The notes: a model not told the origin generated them from the letters alone. Positions 45,977-56,145 are shown, counted from the stretch's first letter. The stretch: DNA of 64,000 nt from Leuconostoc litchii (GCF_008107645.1 NZ_SDGY01000001.1:1025630-1089629), one strand, 5' to 3'. Numbers and translations: made by a program.

Positions 45977-46744
45977 TTATTGGACAACCATCTCTTGAAT
46001 AGTTGCCGTAAAATGCTTTTTATGTTTTAGCTCTTTAACAGCAGAGACATTTGTCATTACGTTGCTTCGACTCTTTGTGTACATGATACTATTAATAGCT
46101 GATATATTACTTTTCATTACAGCATTCACAGATGATCCTGGTACTATACGAGCAATTTTGACATAACTTCCCTTGTGGTAAGCCATAACATAAGGATTTT
46201 GAACACCAGGATTAAGACCAGTTGTTAACGTTAATTTAGACCATTCTGTTCCCATTTCATTATCCGAAAACCATCGTGTCCAATAACTGCTATTTTTTGA
46301 GTCTCTCGGACGAATGATTTTTTCAGTGGGTAACTGAGTATAAGAAACTTTATATTGCAAGAACGGATTAAATCGATCGATTATACCAATACCTTTTTGA
46401 TACCCAATGGTTAATGTAAAAATCCAAGCTACGAGTAATAAAAATGCTGTTCCAAATACAACTGATATCTTTTTATATCTACTTTTCAATGAAACAGCCT
46501 GATCAATCGTTGCCGCAATACTTTTCTGCTCACCACTCATTTTTACTTCTTCTCCAAATATTATTTTTTCGAAAGATACATCAAACAACACACTCAAAAG
46601 ACGTAAAACATCTAAACTGGGATAATTTTTACCAGTTTCCCAAGTTGAAACTGTTTGGCGACTAACATGAACGTAGTCAGCCAGCTCTTGTTGTGTCATG
46701 TTTTTTTCCAGACGCATTTTTTTAATATCTTGTTTAAAGCTCAT
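45977..46744 (-). CDS. XRE-family regulator with a membrane segment and extracytoplasmic domain
   Basis: A 255-residue protein. Residues 2-60 are an XRE helix-turn-helix (NMTQQELADYVHVSRQTVSTWETGK); residues 95-117 form one membrane segment (ISVVFGTAFLLLVAWIFTLTI), and the rest is an outer domain of unknown type. It could sense an external signal and relay it to DNA. Start at 46744 with AAGGTGA upstream. It is divergent from the XRE-ABC operon, so it may act on the shared gap. Confidence 0.82.
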   Translation of the reverse strand: MSFKQDIKKMRLEKNMTQQELADYVHVSRQTVSTWETGKNYPSLDVLRLLSVLFDVSFEKIIFGEEVKMSGEQKSIAATIDQAVSLKSRYKKISVVFGTAFLLLVAWIFTLTIGYQKGIGIIDRFNPFLQYKVSYTQLPTEKIIRPRDSKNSSYWTRWFSDNEMGTEWSKLTLTTGLNPGVQNPYVMAYHKGSYVKIARIVPGSSVNAVMKSNISAINSIMYTKSRSNVMTNVSAVKELKHKKHFTATIQEMVVQ

Positions 46745-46889
46745 ATCTCTCACCTTTTAATTTAACTGATATAACAGCTACAATACTAGCAATTGAAACT
46801 GTCTTTTGTAAAGCAAGCAAAACTAGCATGCTATTTCTATTCCATAAACCAATATTTAAACACTGATTATGCATTTTAATGTAAACAAA

Positions 46890-46920
46890 ACTTTACATAT
46901 TTTGTAAAGTACGCTATACT
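46890..46920 (+). promoter_or_regulatory. Promoter and XRE-type operator of the ABC operon
   Basis: TTTACA (46892-46897) and TATACT (46915-46920) are 17 nt apart. A dyad ACTTTACA-N5-TGTAAAGT (46890-46910) covers the -35 box. This fits a small XRE repressor controlling its own operon. Confidence 0.7.
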
Positions 46921-46955
46921 ATTTTTGTTGAATAACCATCAACAGGAGGCATATT

Positions 46956-47168
46956 TTGATAAATCGTATTCAAGAACTAAGGAAAGCACGGAAATTAACA
47001 CAAGCTGAATTTGCTTCAGAAATTGAAGTAACTCGTCAAACAGTTATTTCCTTAGAAAAAGGTAAGTACAATGCATCTTTGCTATTAGCACATCGTATTG
47101 CTGCGTTTTTTGAATTACCAATTGAAGATGTCTTTATTTTTGAAAAGGGGGAGAAAAAAATTGATTGA
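46956..47168 (+). CDS. Small XRE-family transcriptional regulator
   Basis: A 70-residue protein that is almost only a helix-turn-helix: RKARKLTQAEFASEIEVTRQTVISLEKGKYNASLLLAHRIA. Members of this short group (YgzD-type) usually lead operons for ABC exporters or membrane proteins. The start is TTG with AGGAGG 7 nt upstream. It overlaps the next gene by 8 nt. The dyad over its own promoter suggests autoregulation. Confidence 0.88.
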   Translation: MINRIQELRKARKLTQAEFASEIEVTRQTVISLEKGKYNASLLLAHRIAAFFELPIEDVFIFEKGEKKID

Positions 47169-47628
47169 GAAGTTATTTACAGCACCAAAAGCAGGTATAA
47201 CCGATGAAGAATATCACGAAAAAATTAAATATCAAACTAACTTTTGGACAAGTATTATTGTTTTGGCTGTGATTATTACAATGATTCTAGCATCACTACA
47301 AAATGCATCAGATTCCCGTAGCTTTTTTCACGGTTTTTCGGCTGGTATATTCTGTGGTGGTATAGGTTCAATAATTATATCCAGAAGTTTACTGCACAAT
47401 CGTAAATATTTACATAAAAATAAAATAAAAGCGACTGATGAGCGACTACAAGAAATTAGTCACCAAGCCAACACAATAACAGTAACTATGCTACTCATTG
47501 TTAGTTATATTGCTATTTGCTGGGCAACATTCTATTGGGATCGAAGGGCATCGTATTTGTATCTTGGAATTATATTCATTTATTTATTCAACAGCAGTGT
47601 ACGATACATACTTAACAAAATATTATAA
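47161..47628 (+). CDS. Membrane protein of unknown function, 155 residues
   Basis: The start is a TTG at 47161 preceded by GGGGGAG; a longer frame from 47098 has no ribosome-binding site. The protein has four predicted membrane segments in two pairs (about residues 34-55, 62-82, 112-130, 132-150). It sits between the XRE regulator and the ABC transporter genes and is probably an accessory or a regulatory partner. I do not recognise a named family with certainty. Confidence 0.78.
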   Translation: MIEKLFTAPKAGITDEEYHEKIKYQTNFWTSIIVLAVIITMILASLQNASDSRSFFHGFSAGIFCGGIGSIIISRSLLHNRKYLHKNKIKATDERLQEISHQANTITVTMLLIVSYIAICWATFYWDRRASYLYLGIIFIYLFNSSVRYILNKIL

Positions 47629-47639
47629 GGAGTAAAATT

Positions 47640-48533
47640 ATGATTCAACTCACTAATCTCAACAAAACATTCGGTCAAAAGATAGCCGTATCTAATATGA
47701 ATATGTCATTGACCGAAGGAAAAGTTATGGGCCTAATTGGTCAAAATGGTGCTGGTAAAACAACAACATTTCGTATGCTTTTAAATTTTATTAAGCCAAC
47801 TTCCGGATCAATTACTTGGAACGATCAACCTATCACACAAAGTGACAAACGAAATATCGGCTTTTTACCAGAAGAACGTGGTCTATATCAAAAACGCACA
47901 GTTGAAGAACAAATTCTATACTTTGCTGAGTTACATGGTATGTCTCGTTCCGATGCTCGTGTTGCATTAAAAGATTGGATGAAACGCCTTGACGTTGTTG
48001 GAAAAATCACTGATAAGGTGCAATCTTTATCTAAAGGAAATGCTCAAAAGGTACAGATGATCGCCTCACTTATCTTTGAACCAAAGTTGCTAATTTTAGA
48101 TGAGCCATTTTCTGGATTAGACCCTGTGAATACCAGCCTAATGATGAATGAGATTTTACGCTTACGGGACAATGGTGCCATGATTATCTTTTCGAGTCAT
48201 GATATGAACAACGTTACTAAAATTTCTGATGATTTAACAATGCTAAAACGTGGTAAAATTGTTCTTCAAGGTCCTGTGCAAAGTATCCGCGAAAAATTTG
48301 GGCGTACTCGTGTCTATGTTGAGTCCCCTATCAGTGGTAATGAATTAGCAAGCATTGATGGTGTAAACTCAGTTGTTCCTCGTGGCGTCGGTTACGATTT
48401 GATACTATCAGATGAGGCTGCTGGTCACCGTGTATTTGATTTAGTCACTAAAGACGGATACATCCCCGCTTTCAGCCAACAGCCACCAACACTCGATGAT
48501 ATTTTCCGCCAGGAGGTCGCTATTCATGACTAA
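47640..48533 (+). CDS. ABC transporter ATP-binding protein (NatA/YhaQ-like)
   Basis: A 297-residue ATPase. Walker A is GQNGAGKTT, the signature LSKGNAQKVQ is the variant common in ABC-2 exporters, Walker B is LLILDEPFSGLDP, and the switch His lies in IFSSHDMNNV. The C-terminal extension of about 70 residues is typical of NatA-type proteins. Its end overlaps the permease start by 8 nt. Substrate unknown; sodium, antibiotic or peptide export are known for relatives. Confidence 0.92.
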   Translation: MIQLTNLNKTFGQKIAVSNMNMSLTEGKVMGLIGQNGAGKTTTFRMLLNFIKPTSGSITWNDQPITQSDKRNIGFLPEERGLYQKRTVEEQILYFAELHGMSRSDARVALKDWMKRLDVVGKITDKVQSLSKGNAQKVQMIASLIFEPKLLILDEPFSGLDPVNTSLMMNEILRLRDNGAMIIFSSHDMNNVTKISDDLTMLKRGKIVLQGPVQSIREKFGRTRVYVESPISGNELASIDGVNSVVPRGVGYDLILSDEAAGHRVFDLVTKDGYIPAFSQQPPTLDDIFRQEVAIHD

Positions 48534-49749
48534 TCAACTTTTTATCGTTATTAAAGACACTTTTTTAAGTCACTTTAAGTCACGTGGCTACTGGATGCTT
48601 GTCTTATCTCCCTTGATTTTCATTGCTTGTGCCGGAGCAATTTTCTTTGGTATCACAAAAATGCAAGGCAATACGACACCAAACATTGCCGTTATTGGTA
48701 ATCAAGAAATACGTCGCATCTTAGTGAAGTCAGAAAAGGAATTGGATATTCATGTTTCTAAATTAACTAATCGCCAAAAAGCAAATAGAGCTTTACAAAA
48801 TGAAAAACTAGATGGTATTTTAACAGTTAATGACGATAGTGCTACAATTACCACACAACCAAAAAGTAATCAGATTCCAAAGGAAGAAATAACTGCAATT
48901 TTAGGTAACCTATCGCGTTCTAAAAAAGCTACATCCTACGGCCTAACAGCTGAACAAACAGCAGACTTAGTACAAAATTTTAATTTAAAAACCGTCGTAA
49001 AGCAAGCCACAAAGTCTAATCGTACGGGTAACTCGGAAACAGCTAATCAACTGCTTGCTAGTGCGATTGGAATTATCACAATGGTCATTGTAATGTGGTA
49101 TACTTCAATGATTGCTAATGCCATAGCTAATGAAAAATCCTCACGTATTATGGAAATATTATTAGCAGCAACTTCTGCTCGTGTACAATATTTCGGGAAA
49201 ATTATTGGTATTTTTGGCCTTGTACTAACTCATCTAATCATTTATGTGGTTACTAGTTTTGCAGGCTTCAACTTCTTTAAAGATAATAGCTTTGTCAAAA
49301 TATTATCCACAAATCTAAGTGGTGTCACGTTATCATTCGTTATTTATGCCGTGATATTCATTCTAGTTGCCGTTGCACTTTATTTAGTATTAACATCAAT
49401 GATTGCCTCATTAATTAATGATAATGCCCAAGTACAACAAGCCATTCAACCAATTTCAATGATTGCTATGATTGGGTACTTCTTTAGCTTCATCATGACA
49501 CAAATGCCCAATAACTTACTCATTCGAATATTAAGTTACGTACCATTTATCTCACAAACTATGATGCCAGTAAGATTAGTTACTGACACAGAAGGTTGGC
49601 CTGCAGCAATCATTGCTTTATTACTTGCTATTGTAACGCTTTTCTTATTGCTATGGTTTGGCCAAGGTATGTATGCAAAAAATGTGCTATCTTACTCAGA
49701 TGAATCTATCATGAAACAGTTAACCGCTAGTTTTCGAAAAAATAAATAA
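48526..49749 (+). CDS. ABC-2 type permease (NatB/YhaP-like)
   Basis: A 407-residue membrane protein: one segment near the N-terminus (about 20-42), a large extracytoplasmic loop (about 43-180), then five to six segments from residue 185 to the end. This is the ABC-2/NatB layout. The start is the ATG at 48526 with AGGAGG 8 nt upstream; a frame from 48496 lies inside the ATPase gene. It forms the exporter with the preceding ATPase. Confidence 0.9.
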   Translation: MTNQLFIVIKDTFLSHFKSRGYWMLVLSPLIFIACAGAIFFGITKMQGNTTPNIAVIGNQEIRRILVKSEKELDIHVSKLTNRQKANRALQNEKLDGILTVNDDSATITTQPKSNQIPKEEITAILGNLSRSKKATSYGLTAEQTADLVQNFNLKTVVKQATKSNRTGNSETANQLLASAIGIITMVIVMWYTSMIANAIANEKSSRIMEILLAATSARVQYFGKIIGIFGLVLTHLIIYVVTSFAGFNFFKDNSFVKILSTNLSGVTLSFVIYAVIFILVAVALYLVLTSMIASLINDNAQVQQAIQPISMIAMIGYFFSFIMTQMPNNLLIRILSYVPFISQTMMPVRLVTDTEGWPAAIIALLLAIVTLFLLLWFGQGMYAKNVLSYSDESIMKQLTASFRKNK

Positions 49750-49761
49750 AAGAGGTTTATT

Positions 49762-50226
49762 TTGGATAATACACCCTTTTTCCTCACCAACAAAAAATGG
49801 TATAGATACGAAGAACGTCAAACAGCATCTGGTATTGATTTTCAACGTTTTGAACTAACAAAGCAAGCTACACCTGCAGCAATTGATAGTTTCAAACAAA
49901 CTATGATTACGATTGCTCCTGACTCTGCTCTTATTCCAACTGATTTGAATCGCTTCCAGCAAGCTTTAGGCTACGCCGAAAGACAGCATTTATTCACGGA
50001 GGAACATGGGTTGAGCGAAAGTGAGTGGCAATCTGAACAACAGCTCATTACTTGTGCCATTCGTAGTTACCAACTGCTTAGTGATAACTTGGTAGCTCCT
50101 AATACATTGATTTTTAAACCACGTATTGCATTCTTATATAACCGCTTTTTAAGAGAACATGCTACACGCATCAATGATGAAAATTTAAATCAATTTATTC
50201 TAAAACAAGATAAAAAGCTAAGCTGA
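49762..50226 (+). CDS. Hypothetical protein, 154 residues, last gene of the ABC operon
   Basis: A soluble protein without signal peptide or membrane segment; residues 60-150 are predicted helical. No family recognised. The start is TTG 12 nt after the permease stop, with AGAGG about 7 nt upstream. The gene ends inside a bidirectional terminator, so it closes the XRE-ABC operon. It may be an accessory or immunity-type protein of the exporter. Confidence 0.72.
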   Translation: MDNTPFFLTNKKWYRYEERQTASGIDFQRFELTKQATPAAIDSFKQTMITIAPDSALIPTDLNRFQQALGYAERQHLFTEEHGLSESEWQSEQQLITCAIRSYQLLSDNLVAPNTLIFKPRIAFLYNRFLREHATRINDENLNQFILKQDKKLS

Positions 50227-50243
50227 AATCAGCTTAGCTTTTT
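50212..50243. terminator. Bidirectional terminator between the ABC operon and the betaine transporter
   Basis: A perfect hairpin with 15-bp arms AAAAAGCTAAGCTGA and TCAGCTTAGCTTTTT around AA, overlapping the last codons of both convergent genes. Confidence 0.92.
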
Positions 50244-51957
50244 ATTTATACCAGCTATCAACTAGTTTTTTATGTGCTTTTATCCATTTATCAGCAGCTT
50301 GTTTTGGTGTTTTACCATTTTGAATATCAAGCATGACTGTTTCCATATCATCTTTTGTCCAATTAAACTTATCAGCAACCTTATAAACCTTTGGATTAGA
50401 TGTCTTAAGCTTCTTATTTACAATTGTATTAATTGTTTCTCCAGAACCAAATACATTTTTTGGATCAGATAAAAATTTTAAATGATACTTACTAAACATC
50501 CAATGCGGTGCCCAACCGGTCACAACAATATCTTGCTTATTTTTATAGGCTTTATCTAATGCTGACACCATAGCACCAGACGAAGAAGAAGATAGGTTCC
50601 AACCTGACAAGTTTGAATAGGTCTTCAAAGCCTTCGCTGCTGTAGCCATTTCCCCAGCACCTGGTTCAATACCAGTGATTGTCTTGTTTGCTTGTGTTGT
50701 TAAGTCACTGATGGAGTTGACATCCATATAGTCAGGAACAACCAATCCTGTTTTAACGGCCTTCAAATTAGGACCAAGCAAGGTAACATCATTTTTATAC
50801 TTATCATACAAAGCTTTATGAGTATCTGGTAACCATGCTGAAACCGAAATATCAACTTGGCTATTAGATATTGATTGCCACAAAACAGCATTGTCTAGTG
50901 GCGTTAAGGTCACATCGTATCCATGCTGACGTAGTGATTCAGCAAGAACATTAGAAGAAGCTACTTCTGAATCCCATTCAACATATCCAATAGTAACTTT
51001 TTGCCCAGAAGTTTTGTCAGAAGTCATTGCGTTTACAACACCACCGCCAATCATAACTAGTAGAGCAATCCAGACTGTCCATCGGCGCCATGGTTGTAGT
51101 GCTGCTTTTTGTCCAGGTTTTGTATTTAACTTTTGCGTAAAGCGGTCAATAATAATAGCCAAAATAACTAATCCAAGACCATTAACAAAACCAGAACCAA
51201 CGTCAGCATGTTGAACAGCAGATAATACACCACGTCCTAATCCAGGAGCACCAATCATAGAAGCAGTAACAACCATTGACAATGCTAACATAATTGTTTG
51301 GTTAGCACCCGCTAGAATGGTATTTTTAGCATTTGGCAATTCTAATTTGATTAGCTTTTGCCATGTTGTTGATCCAAAGGAATCGGCTGCTTCTACTAAG
51401 TCAACTGGGACTTGTCGAATACCCAAACTTGTCATGCGAACCATAGGTGGCAGAGCAAATATAATCGAAGCAAACACACCAGGAACAACACCAATACCGA
51501 AGAATGCGACAGCCGGAATAAGATAAACAAATCCTGGCATAGTTTGCATAAAGTCCAAAATAGGTTGTACGATCATTGCCGTTTTGTTTGATTTAGCAGT
51601 TAAAATGCCTAGTGGTATACCAATAATCAAGGAGACAACAGAAGCCATAATAACCAATGTCATGGTATTCATCAAATCGTCCCAAAGACCTTGGTTAGCA
51701 ATTAAAACCAGTCCGAGAAAAGCAAAAAGTGAAAAACCTATTTTCTTAGGAGTTGTTACGATTGCTATCACTGTAATACCAATAATCATTAACGGCATCG
51801 GCACAGCTGTTAGTCCGTTTGTCAAGGCATCCATTATGACTTGACCACTCGTCTGGATAGCATTAAAAAATCCAGAAAAACTTGAAGTTAACCATGCAAC
51901 AGCTGAACTAACCCAATTTTCAAGCGGAATTTTCGGAACAGTTAATAAATTATTCAT
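50242..51957 (-). CDS. busAB: Glycine betaine ABC transporter, fused permease and substrate-binding protein (BusAB/OpuABC)
   Basis: A 571-residue fusion. Residues 1-300 form the permease with about eight segments and the conserved [30 protein letters not shown] loop (EAA motif). Residues 325-571 are the betaine-binding domain with the aromatic cage context ([28 protein letters not shown]). This fused form is typical of lactic acid bacteria. Its start overlaps the ATPase gene by 8 nt with AGGAGG upstream. It imports osmoprotectants under salt stress. Confidence 0.95.
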   Translation of the reverse strand: MNNLLTVPKIPLENWVSSAVAWLTSSFSGFFNAIQTSGQVIMDALTNGLTAVPMPLMIIGITVIAIVTTPKKIGFSLFAFLGLVLIANQGLWDDLMNTMTLVIMASVVSLIIGIPLGILTAKSNKTAMIVQPILDFMQTMPGFVYLIPAVAFFGIGVVPGVFASIIFALPPMVRMTSLGIRQVPVDLVEAADSFGSTTWQKLIKLELPNAKNTILAGANQTIMLALSMVVTASMIGAPGLGRGVLSAVQHADVGSGFVNGLGLVILAIIIDRFTQKLNTKPGQKAALQPWRRWTVWIALLVMIGGGVVNAMTSDKTSGQKVTIGYVEWDSEVASSNVLAESLRQHGYDVTLTPLDNAVLWQSISNSQVDISVSAWLPDTHKALYDKYKNDVTLLGPNLKAVKTGLVVPDYMDVNSISDLTTQANKTITGIEPGAGEMATAAKALKTYSNLSGWNLSSSSSGAMVSALDKAYKNKQDIVVTGWAPHWMFSKYHLKFLSDPKNVFGSGETINTIVNKKLKTSNPKVYKVADKFNWTKDDMETVMLDIQNGKTPKQAADKWIKAHKKLVDSWYK

Positions 51958-53143
51958 TATCTTCTCCTCCTTCTGTGTCTGCTAATGCTTTCAATACTGC
52001 TCCACGAATAATAACTCCTTTTAGACGATTAGCATTATCTACAACAGCAACAGGTGTTTGTGCATCATAAATAATAGGCATAATATCAATAATTAATGTA
52101 TCAGGTGTTATTTTTGGCATTTCGGTCACAACAGCTGACAATGCCAATTGTTCACGACGTGCCTTCACGGCAGCATCAGAAGATAAATAACCAACTAGTT
52201 GTCTTTGTCGATTAACAGCAACTAATCCTGAAACTTCTTCTTCTGTCATTTTACGTAACGCAACAGTCGGTCCGTCGACATTTACATTTGATGTTAACGC
52301 AGGAATCATAATGCTATCGGCTGTCAGTACCTTTGAGCGATCAACATCACCAACGAATGTTTTAACATAATCATTGGCTGGGTTGGTCAAAATTTCCTCT
52401 CCCGTACCAATTTGTTGTAATTGACCATCTTTCATGATGGCGATGTGATCCCCAATACGCAACGCTTCATTTAGATCGTGCGTAATAAAAATAATTGTCT
52501 TTTCAACGTTAGCTTGTAAATCTAATAGTTCATCTTGCATTTCTCCACGTACTAATGGATCTAACGCTGAAAATGCCTCATCCATTAACAAAATGTCAGG
52601 ATCATTCGTCAATGCTCGAGCAAGGCCGACACGTTGTTGCATTCCACCAGACAATTGATTTGGATATTGATCCTTAAAGGAAATCAATTGAGCATTTTCT
52701 AAGGCCTGTTCCGCTCTTTTTCTCCGCTCTTCCTTAGCCACACCTTGAATTTCTAAGCCATACTCTGTATTTTCTAAAATAGTTCGATGTGGAAATAACG
52801 CAAAGTTTTGAAAAACCATGCTCATCTTTTGACGCCGAATATCTATCATTTGTTTTTTATTTAATTTGGTAATTTCTTGACCGTCAATAAACAATTGTCC
52901 TGCAGTAGGTTCAATTAAACGATTTAATAAACGAATCAGTGTAGACTTTCCGGAACCTGAAAGTCCCATAATGACGAAGATTTCTCCCTCTTCAATTGTC
53001 ATATTAACGTCATAGACACCAACTGTACTGCCTGTTTTTTCGACGATTTCATTCTTGGTTTTGTTTTGCTTCACCATTTTCATGGCCGCTTTTGGGCGTT
53101 TACCAAAAATTTTAGTGAGATGCTTAATTTCTACTTTTGGCAT
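51950..53143 (-). CDS. busAA: Glycine betaine ABC transporter ATP-binding protein with CBS domains (BusAA/OpuAA)
   Basis: A 397-residue ATPase. Walker A is [12 protein letters not shown], signature [12 protein letters not shown], Walker [13 protein letters not shown] and the switch His lies in [14 protein letters not shown]. Two CBS repeats fill residues about 285-395; in OpuA systems they respond to ionic strength and c-di-AMP. No ribosome-binding site precedes the ATG: the nearest is an AGGAGG about 75 nt upstream. Divergent from busR, with two BusR-like operators between them. Confidence 0.94.
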   Translation of the reverse strand: MPKVEIKHLTKIFGKRPKAAMKMVKQNKTKNEIVEKTGSTVGVYDVNMTIEEGEIFVIMGLSGSGKSTLIRLLNRLIEPTAGQLFIDGQEITKLNKKQMIDIRRQKMSMVFQNFALFPHRTILENTEYGLEIQGVAKEERRKRAEQALENAQLISFKDQYPNQLSGGMQQRVGLARALTNDPDILLMDEAFSALDPLVRGEMQDELLDLQANVEKTIIFITHDLNEALRIGDHIAIMKDGQLQQIGTGEEILTNPANDYVKTFVGDVDRSKVLTADSIMIPALTSNVNVDGPTVALRKMTEEEVSGLVAVNRQRQLVGYLSSDAAVKARREQLALSAVVTEMPKITPDTLIIDIMPIIYDAQTPVAVVDNANRLKGVIIRGAVLKALADTEGGEDNE

Positions 53144-53213
53144 GTTTTAAAGTGGATGGTGATTCACAATCATTACTACCTAAAAAGGTATACATTGTAG
53201 CAACACCAAACAC
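53124..53213 (-). CDS. Candidate leader peptide, 29 residues, overlapping the busAA start
   Basis: A GTG-initiated frame with AAGGAGG four nt upstream (about 53214-53224) that runs 20 nt into busAA in another frame. Its product would be [19 protein letters not shown] followed by ten residues. Its ribosome-binding site is the only good one upstream of busAA. It may couple translation to busAA. A shorter ATG frame from the same site is an alternative. Speculative. Confidence 0.35.
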   Translation of the reverse strand: MFGVATMYTFLGSNDCESPSTLKHAKSRN

Positions 53214-53253
53214 ATCTCCTCCTTGATTCTTTTCGAATTTCCATATAAAATAT

Positions 53254-53287
53254 AGTGACAACCTATATTTTATAATGAATTGTCTCT
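53254..53287. promoter_or_regulatory. BusR-type operator 1
   Basis: Half-sites AGTGACAA and TTGTCTCT are separated by 18 nt. The second operator has the same spacing. Both lie between the divergent busR and busAA genes. Position fits repression of busAA by BusR. Confidence 0.75.
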
Positions 53288-53291
53288 TTAA

Positions 53292-53325
53292 TTGACAACT
53301 TCAATTTTTACATAGATTGTCACTT
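53292..53325. promoter_or_regulatory. BusR-type operator 2
   Basis: Half-sites TTGACAA and TTGTCACT with an 18-nt spacer, 37 nt from operator 1 measured repeat to repeat. The half-site with the best match to a TGTCACT-type box is here. Confidence 0.75.
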
Positions 53326-53358
53326 CTGTCAAATTTGAATTATATTTAGGATAAAAAA

Positions 53359-53979
53359 ATGTCAAAGATTAGAGAACCTCGCTATAGAAAAATCGCATTT
53401 CAAATAGCTGAAAAAATTGTCAATAATGAGTACAGAGTTGGCTCTAAACTGCATGCCAGATCAGCACTCTCAGTCACTTTTGGTGTTTCAGCTGAAACAG
53501 CTCGTAAAGCCATCAATATTTTGTCTGATTTAGATATCGTTAAACCAATACATGGCAGTGGTGTTGAAGTTTTATCTCGTGAAAAGGCAAAACATTTTTT
53601 AAATCAAGCACAAGAGACGACTAATATTCAAACTATTCATGATCAAATTAATGATCTCATTGAAAATCAACGTGCTTCACTAGATAACCTTTCTGACTCA
53701 TTAGCAGTGCTTTTTGATCAAACACAACGTGTTCAACGCCATAATCCGCTAACGCCCTATGAGTTAATTTTAACGAATCATTCCGATCAATTAGGTAAAT
53801 CAATTGGGGACTTAAACATTTGGCAAAATACTGGCGCCACTATAATTGCTTTATTGCATGAAGAAGATCTTGTCGTCTCGCCAGGTCCATATGCTGTCAT
53901 TGAGAGTGGTGACACATTATATTTTGTCGGTAACGAAACCGTATTTCATGCCGTTCAAAATTTTTTTAATCACAAATAA
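53359..53979 (+). CDS. busR: BusR: GntR-type regulator with RCK_C (TrkA_C) domain
   Basis: A 206-residue repressor. Residues 8-72 are a GntR winged helix (FGVSAETARKAINILSDLDI), residues 85-120 a coiled coil, and residues 125-206 an RCK_C domain (TGATIIALLHEEDLVVSPGPYAVIESGDTLYFVG). In Lactococcus and Streptococcus this protein binds c-di-AMP and represses the betaine transporter; the domain order and divergent position match. It ends at a perfect terminator. Confidence 0.93.
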   Translation: MSKIREPRYRKIAFQIAEKIVNNEYRVGSKLHARSALSVTFGVSAETARKAINILSDLDIVKPIHGSGVEVLSREKAKHFLNQAQETTNIQTIHDQINDLIENQRASLDNLSDSLAVLFDQTQRVQRHNPLTPYELILTNHSDQLGKSIGDLNIWQNTGATIIALLHEEDLVVSPGPYAVIESGDTLYFVGNETVFHAVQNFFNHK

Positions 53980-54018
53980 AAATAACGTTTATTCTAGCAT
54001 TAGAATAAACGTTATTTT
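53979..54018. terminator. Bidirectional terminator between busR and pgi
   Basis: A perfect hairpin with 18-bp arms AAAATAACGTTTATTCTA and TAGAATAAACGTTATTTT around GCAT. Confidence 0.9.
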
Positions 54019-54025
54019 ATTAACC

Positions 54026-55378
54026 TTATTGATTTAAACGTGCGCGATAAACTTTTGTTTGATCTTCATAACCTGGCTTACCTAACAGAGCAAACATGGC
54101 TGTCTTATAGGCTTCAACACCCGGTTGATTAAATGGATTAATACCGAATGTATATCCTGAAGCACCAACTGCGATTTCAAAGAAGTAAATTAAGTAGCCT
54201 AATGAGTATTCATCTTGGGCTGGCAAATGAACAGCCAAATTAGGTACACCACCATCAACGTGAGCCAAAGTTACTCCTTGCGAAGCCTTTGTATTAACTT
54301 CATCAATTGTCACACCTTCAAGATATTGCAAACCATCGTTATTACCATTTTCATGTGGCAAATCAATGTTTGAAACTGGATTGTCTAACTTCACAACTGT
54401 TTCAAACAAATCGCGCCGTCCTTCTTGAATATATTGACCTAATGAATGTAAATCAGTTGAGAAGTTTGCAGAAGATGGATAAATACCTTTTTGGTTCTTA
54501 CCTTCGGACTCCCCCATTAACTGTTTCCACCATTCGGATAAGTATTGCATGGTTGGTTCCCAGTTGATCAATAATTCTGTTGTATATCCCTTATCATACA
54601 AAATACGACGAACAGCAGCATACTTATAAGCTTCATTCTTTTTTAGATCTGCATCAGAATATTCTTCTTGAGCATCTCTGGCACCTGTCATCAATGCCTC
54701 GATGTCTGCCCCAGAAGCGGCAATTGGTAACAAACCAACAGCTGTCAAAACTGAAAAGCGACCACCAACACCATCAGGAATAGTAAATGTCTCATAACCA
54801 GAAATCTTTGCCTCATCATGCAGTGCACCACGATTGGCATCAGTTGTAGCATAAATACGTTGCTTAGCTTCATCAGTACCGTATTTCTTTTCCAACAATT
54901 GTTTAAACACACGGAATGCAATTGATGGCTCTGTCGTTGTACCAGATTTTGAAATCACATTTACTGAAAAGTCTTGATCACCAATAACACGTACCAGATC
55001 ATTAATGTATGAAGCAGATGTTGAATTACCAGCGAAATATATCTTAACACCCTTACGTTGGTCGTCAGCCAACTCATTGTTAAACATAGGATTCAAGAAA
55101 TCTACGGCCATTTTGGCACCAAGATATGAACCGCCAATTCCGATAACAACCAAAACTTTTGAATCTGACTGAATCTTTTGTGCTGCAGTTTGAATACGAG
55201 CAAACTCTTCTTTATCATAGTCTGTTGGCAATGTGAGCCAGTCAGAATATTCTGCCCCCGCACCACTGCGATGGCGAAGCTGTTGATCAGCCATTGTGAT
55301 TAGTGGTTGCATTTCGTCAAGTTCATGTTCTGCAACAAAATTCTCAATGTTCTTTGTGTTAAATGTAATGTGTGCCAT
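54026..55378 (-). CDS. pgi: Glucose-6-phosphate isomerase
   Basis: Interconverts glucose-6-phosphate and fructose-6-phosphate. It has 450 residues, the short Firmicute form. Phosphate-binding [19 protein letters not shown] and the [16 protein letters not shown] motif are visible, as is the C-terminal catalytic Lys region ([19 protein letters not shown]). AGGAG lies 8 nt before the ATG. Downstream of nagB with a perfect cre site in the gap, so carbon catabolite control is likely. Confidence 0.97.
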   Translation of the reverse strand: MAHITFNTKNIENFVAEHELDEMQPLITMADQQLRHRSGAGAEYSDWLTLPTDYDKEEFARIQTAAQKIQSDSKVLVVIGIGGSYLGAKMAVDFLNPMFNNELADDQRKGVKIYFAGNSTSASYINDLVRVIGDQDFSVNVISKSGTTTEPSIAFRVFKQLLEKKYGTDEAKQRIYATTDANRGALHDEAKISGYETFTIPDGVGGRFSVLTAVGLLPIAASGADIEALMTGARDAQEEYSDADLKKNEAYKYAAVRRILYDKGYTTELLINWEPTMQYLSEWWKQLMGESEGKNQKGIYPSSANFSTDLHSLGQYIQEGRRDLFETVVKLDNPVSNIDLPHENGNNDGLQYLEGVTIDEVNTKASQGVTLAHVDGGVPNLAVHLPAQDEYSLGYLIYFFEIAVGASGYTFGINPFNQPGVEAYKTAMFALLGKPGYEDQTKVYRARLNQ

Positions 55379-55401
55379 TTTTTACTCCTATAAAAAAATT
55401 A

Positions 55402-55415
55402 TGAAATCGGTTACA
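55402..55415. promoter_or_regulatory. cre site (CcpA) upstream of pgi
   Basis: TGAAATCGGTTACA matches TGWAANCGNTNWCA at every defined position. It lies in the 48-nt gap between nagB and pgi, just downstream of an extended -10-like TGATAGAAT on the minus strand (about 55420-55428). Position suggests repression of pgi or of read-through. Confidence 0.75.
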
Positions 55416-55426
55416 AGTTTATTCTA

Positions 55427-56128
55427 TCACAACTTTGAAGCGGCTGCTTCATCAATAATAATCGTAACGTCAGAATGCTGTTGTAAAATTGAAGCCGGTA
55501 CGCTTTCAGTAACTGGACCATTAACCATAGCCGCTATTGCTTCAGCTTTACTTTCTCCTGTAGCAATCAACAGAATCTTTTTTGCAGACATTACTGAAGC
55601 GATACCCATCGAAATAGCTTTTGTCGGAACATCTGATTTTTTTTCGAAAAAGCGTGCATTGGCATCAATAGTAGACTGTGTCAAATCTACAATATGTGTT
55701 GTAGATTTAAAGGATGTACCAGGTTCATTGAACCCAATGTGCCCATTACGACCAATACCTAACAACTGTAAATCAATTGGGTTGTCATCAATAATCTGAT
55801 CATAATTTTTGGTCGCTACCTCATAGTTACCTGACTTACCATCAGGTACATAAGAATACTTGAAAGGTTTGTACTGGAATAGATTTTCAGTCATAAAATA
55901 ACGATAACTCTGTTTATCTTGACCATCTAAACCGAGATATTCGTCTAAATTGATTGATATCAAGTTCGAAAAATCTAGTGAACTATCAGCAAATTTTTGG
56001 TACAACGGAATTGGCGTTGACCCAGTTGCTAAACCCAATACTCTAGCACCATTGTTTAGCACATTTTGATAAATTTCCAGTGCTTTCTGTGCACTTTCCT
56101 CAACATTTTTAACCTTAATAATTTTCAT
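55427..56128 (-). CDS. nagB: Glucosamine-6-phosphate deaminase
   Basis: Converts glucosamine-6-phosphate to fructose-6-phosphate and ammonia. It has 233 residues from the ATG at 56128 (a tandem ATG at 56131 is closer to AGAGG and less likely). Visible motifs are [15 protein letters not shown], the catalytic [11 protein letters not shown], and [19 protein letters not shown]. Two tandem NagR-type operators and a promoter precede it. With pgi downstream, both enzymes feed fructose-6-phosphate metabolism. Confidence 0.96.
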   Translation of the reverse strand: MKIIKVKNVEESAQKALEIYQNVLNNGARVLGLATGSTPIPLYQKFADSSLDFSNLISINLDEYLGLDGQDKQSYRYFMTENLFQYKPFKYSYVPDGKSGNYEVATKNYDQIIDDNPIDLQLLGIGRNGHIGFNEPGTSFKSTTHIVDLTQSTIDANARFFEKKSDVPTKAISMGIASVMSAKKILLIATGESKAEAIAAMVNGPVTESVPASILQQHSDVTIIIDEAAASKL

Positions 56129-56145
56129 CATTCAACCTCTTTAAA

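Noticed and set aside
49303-49311. A perfect TTATCCACA DnaA box
   Set aside because: Single copy inside the coding region of an ABC permease, with no cluster or AT-rich unwinding element; chance is likely.
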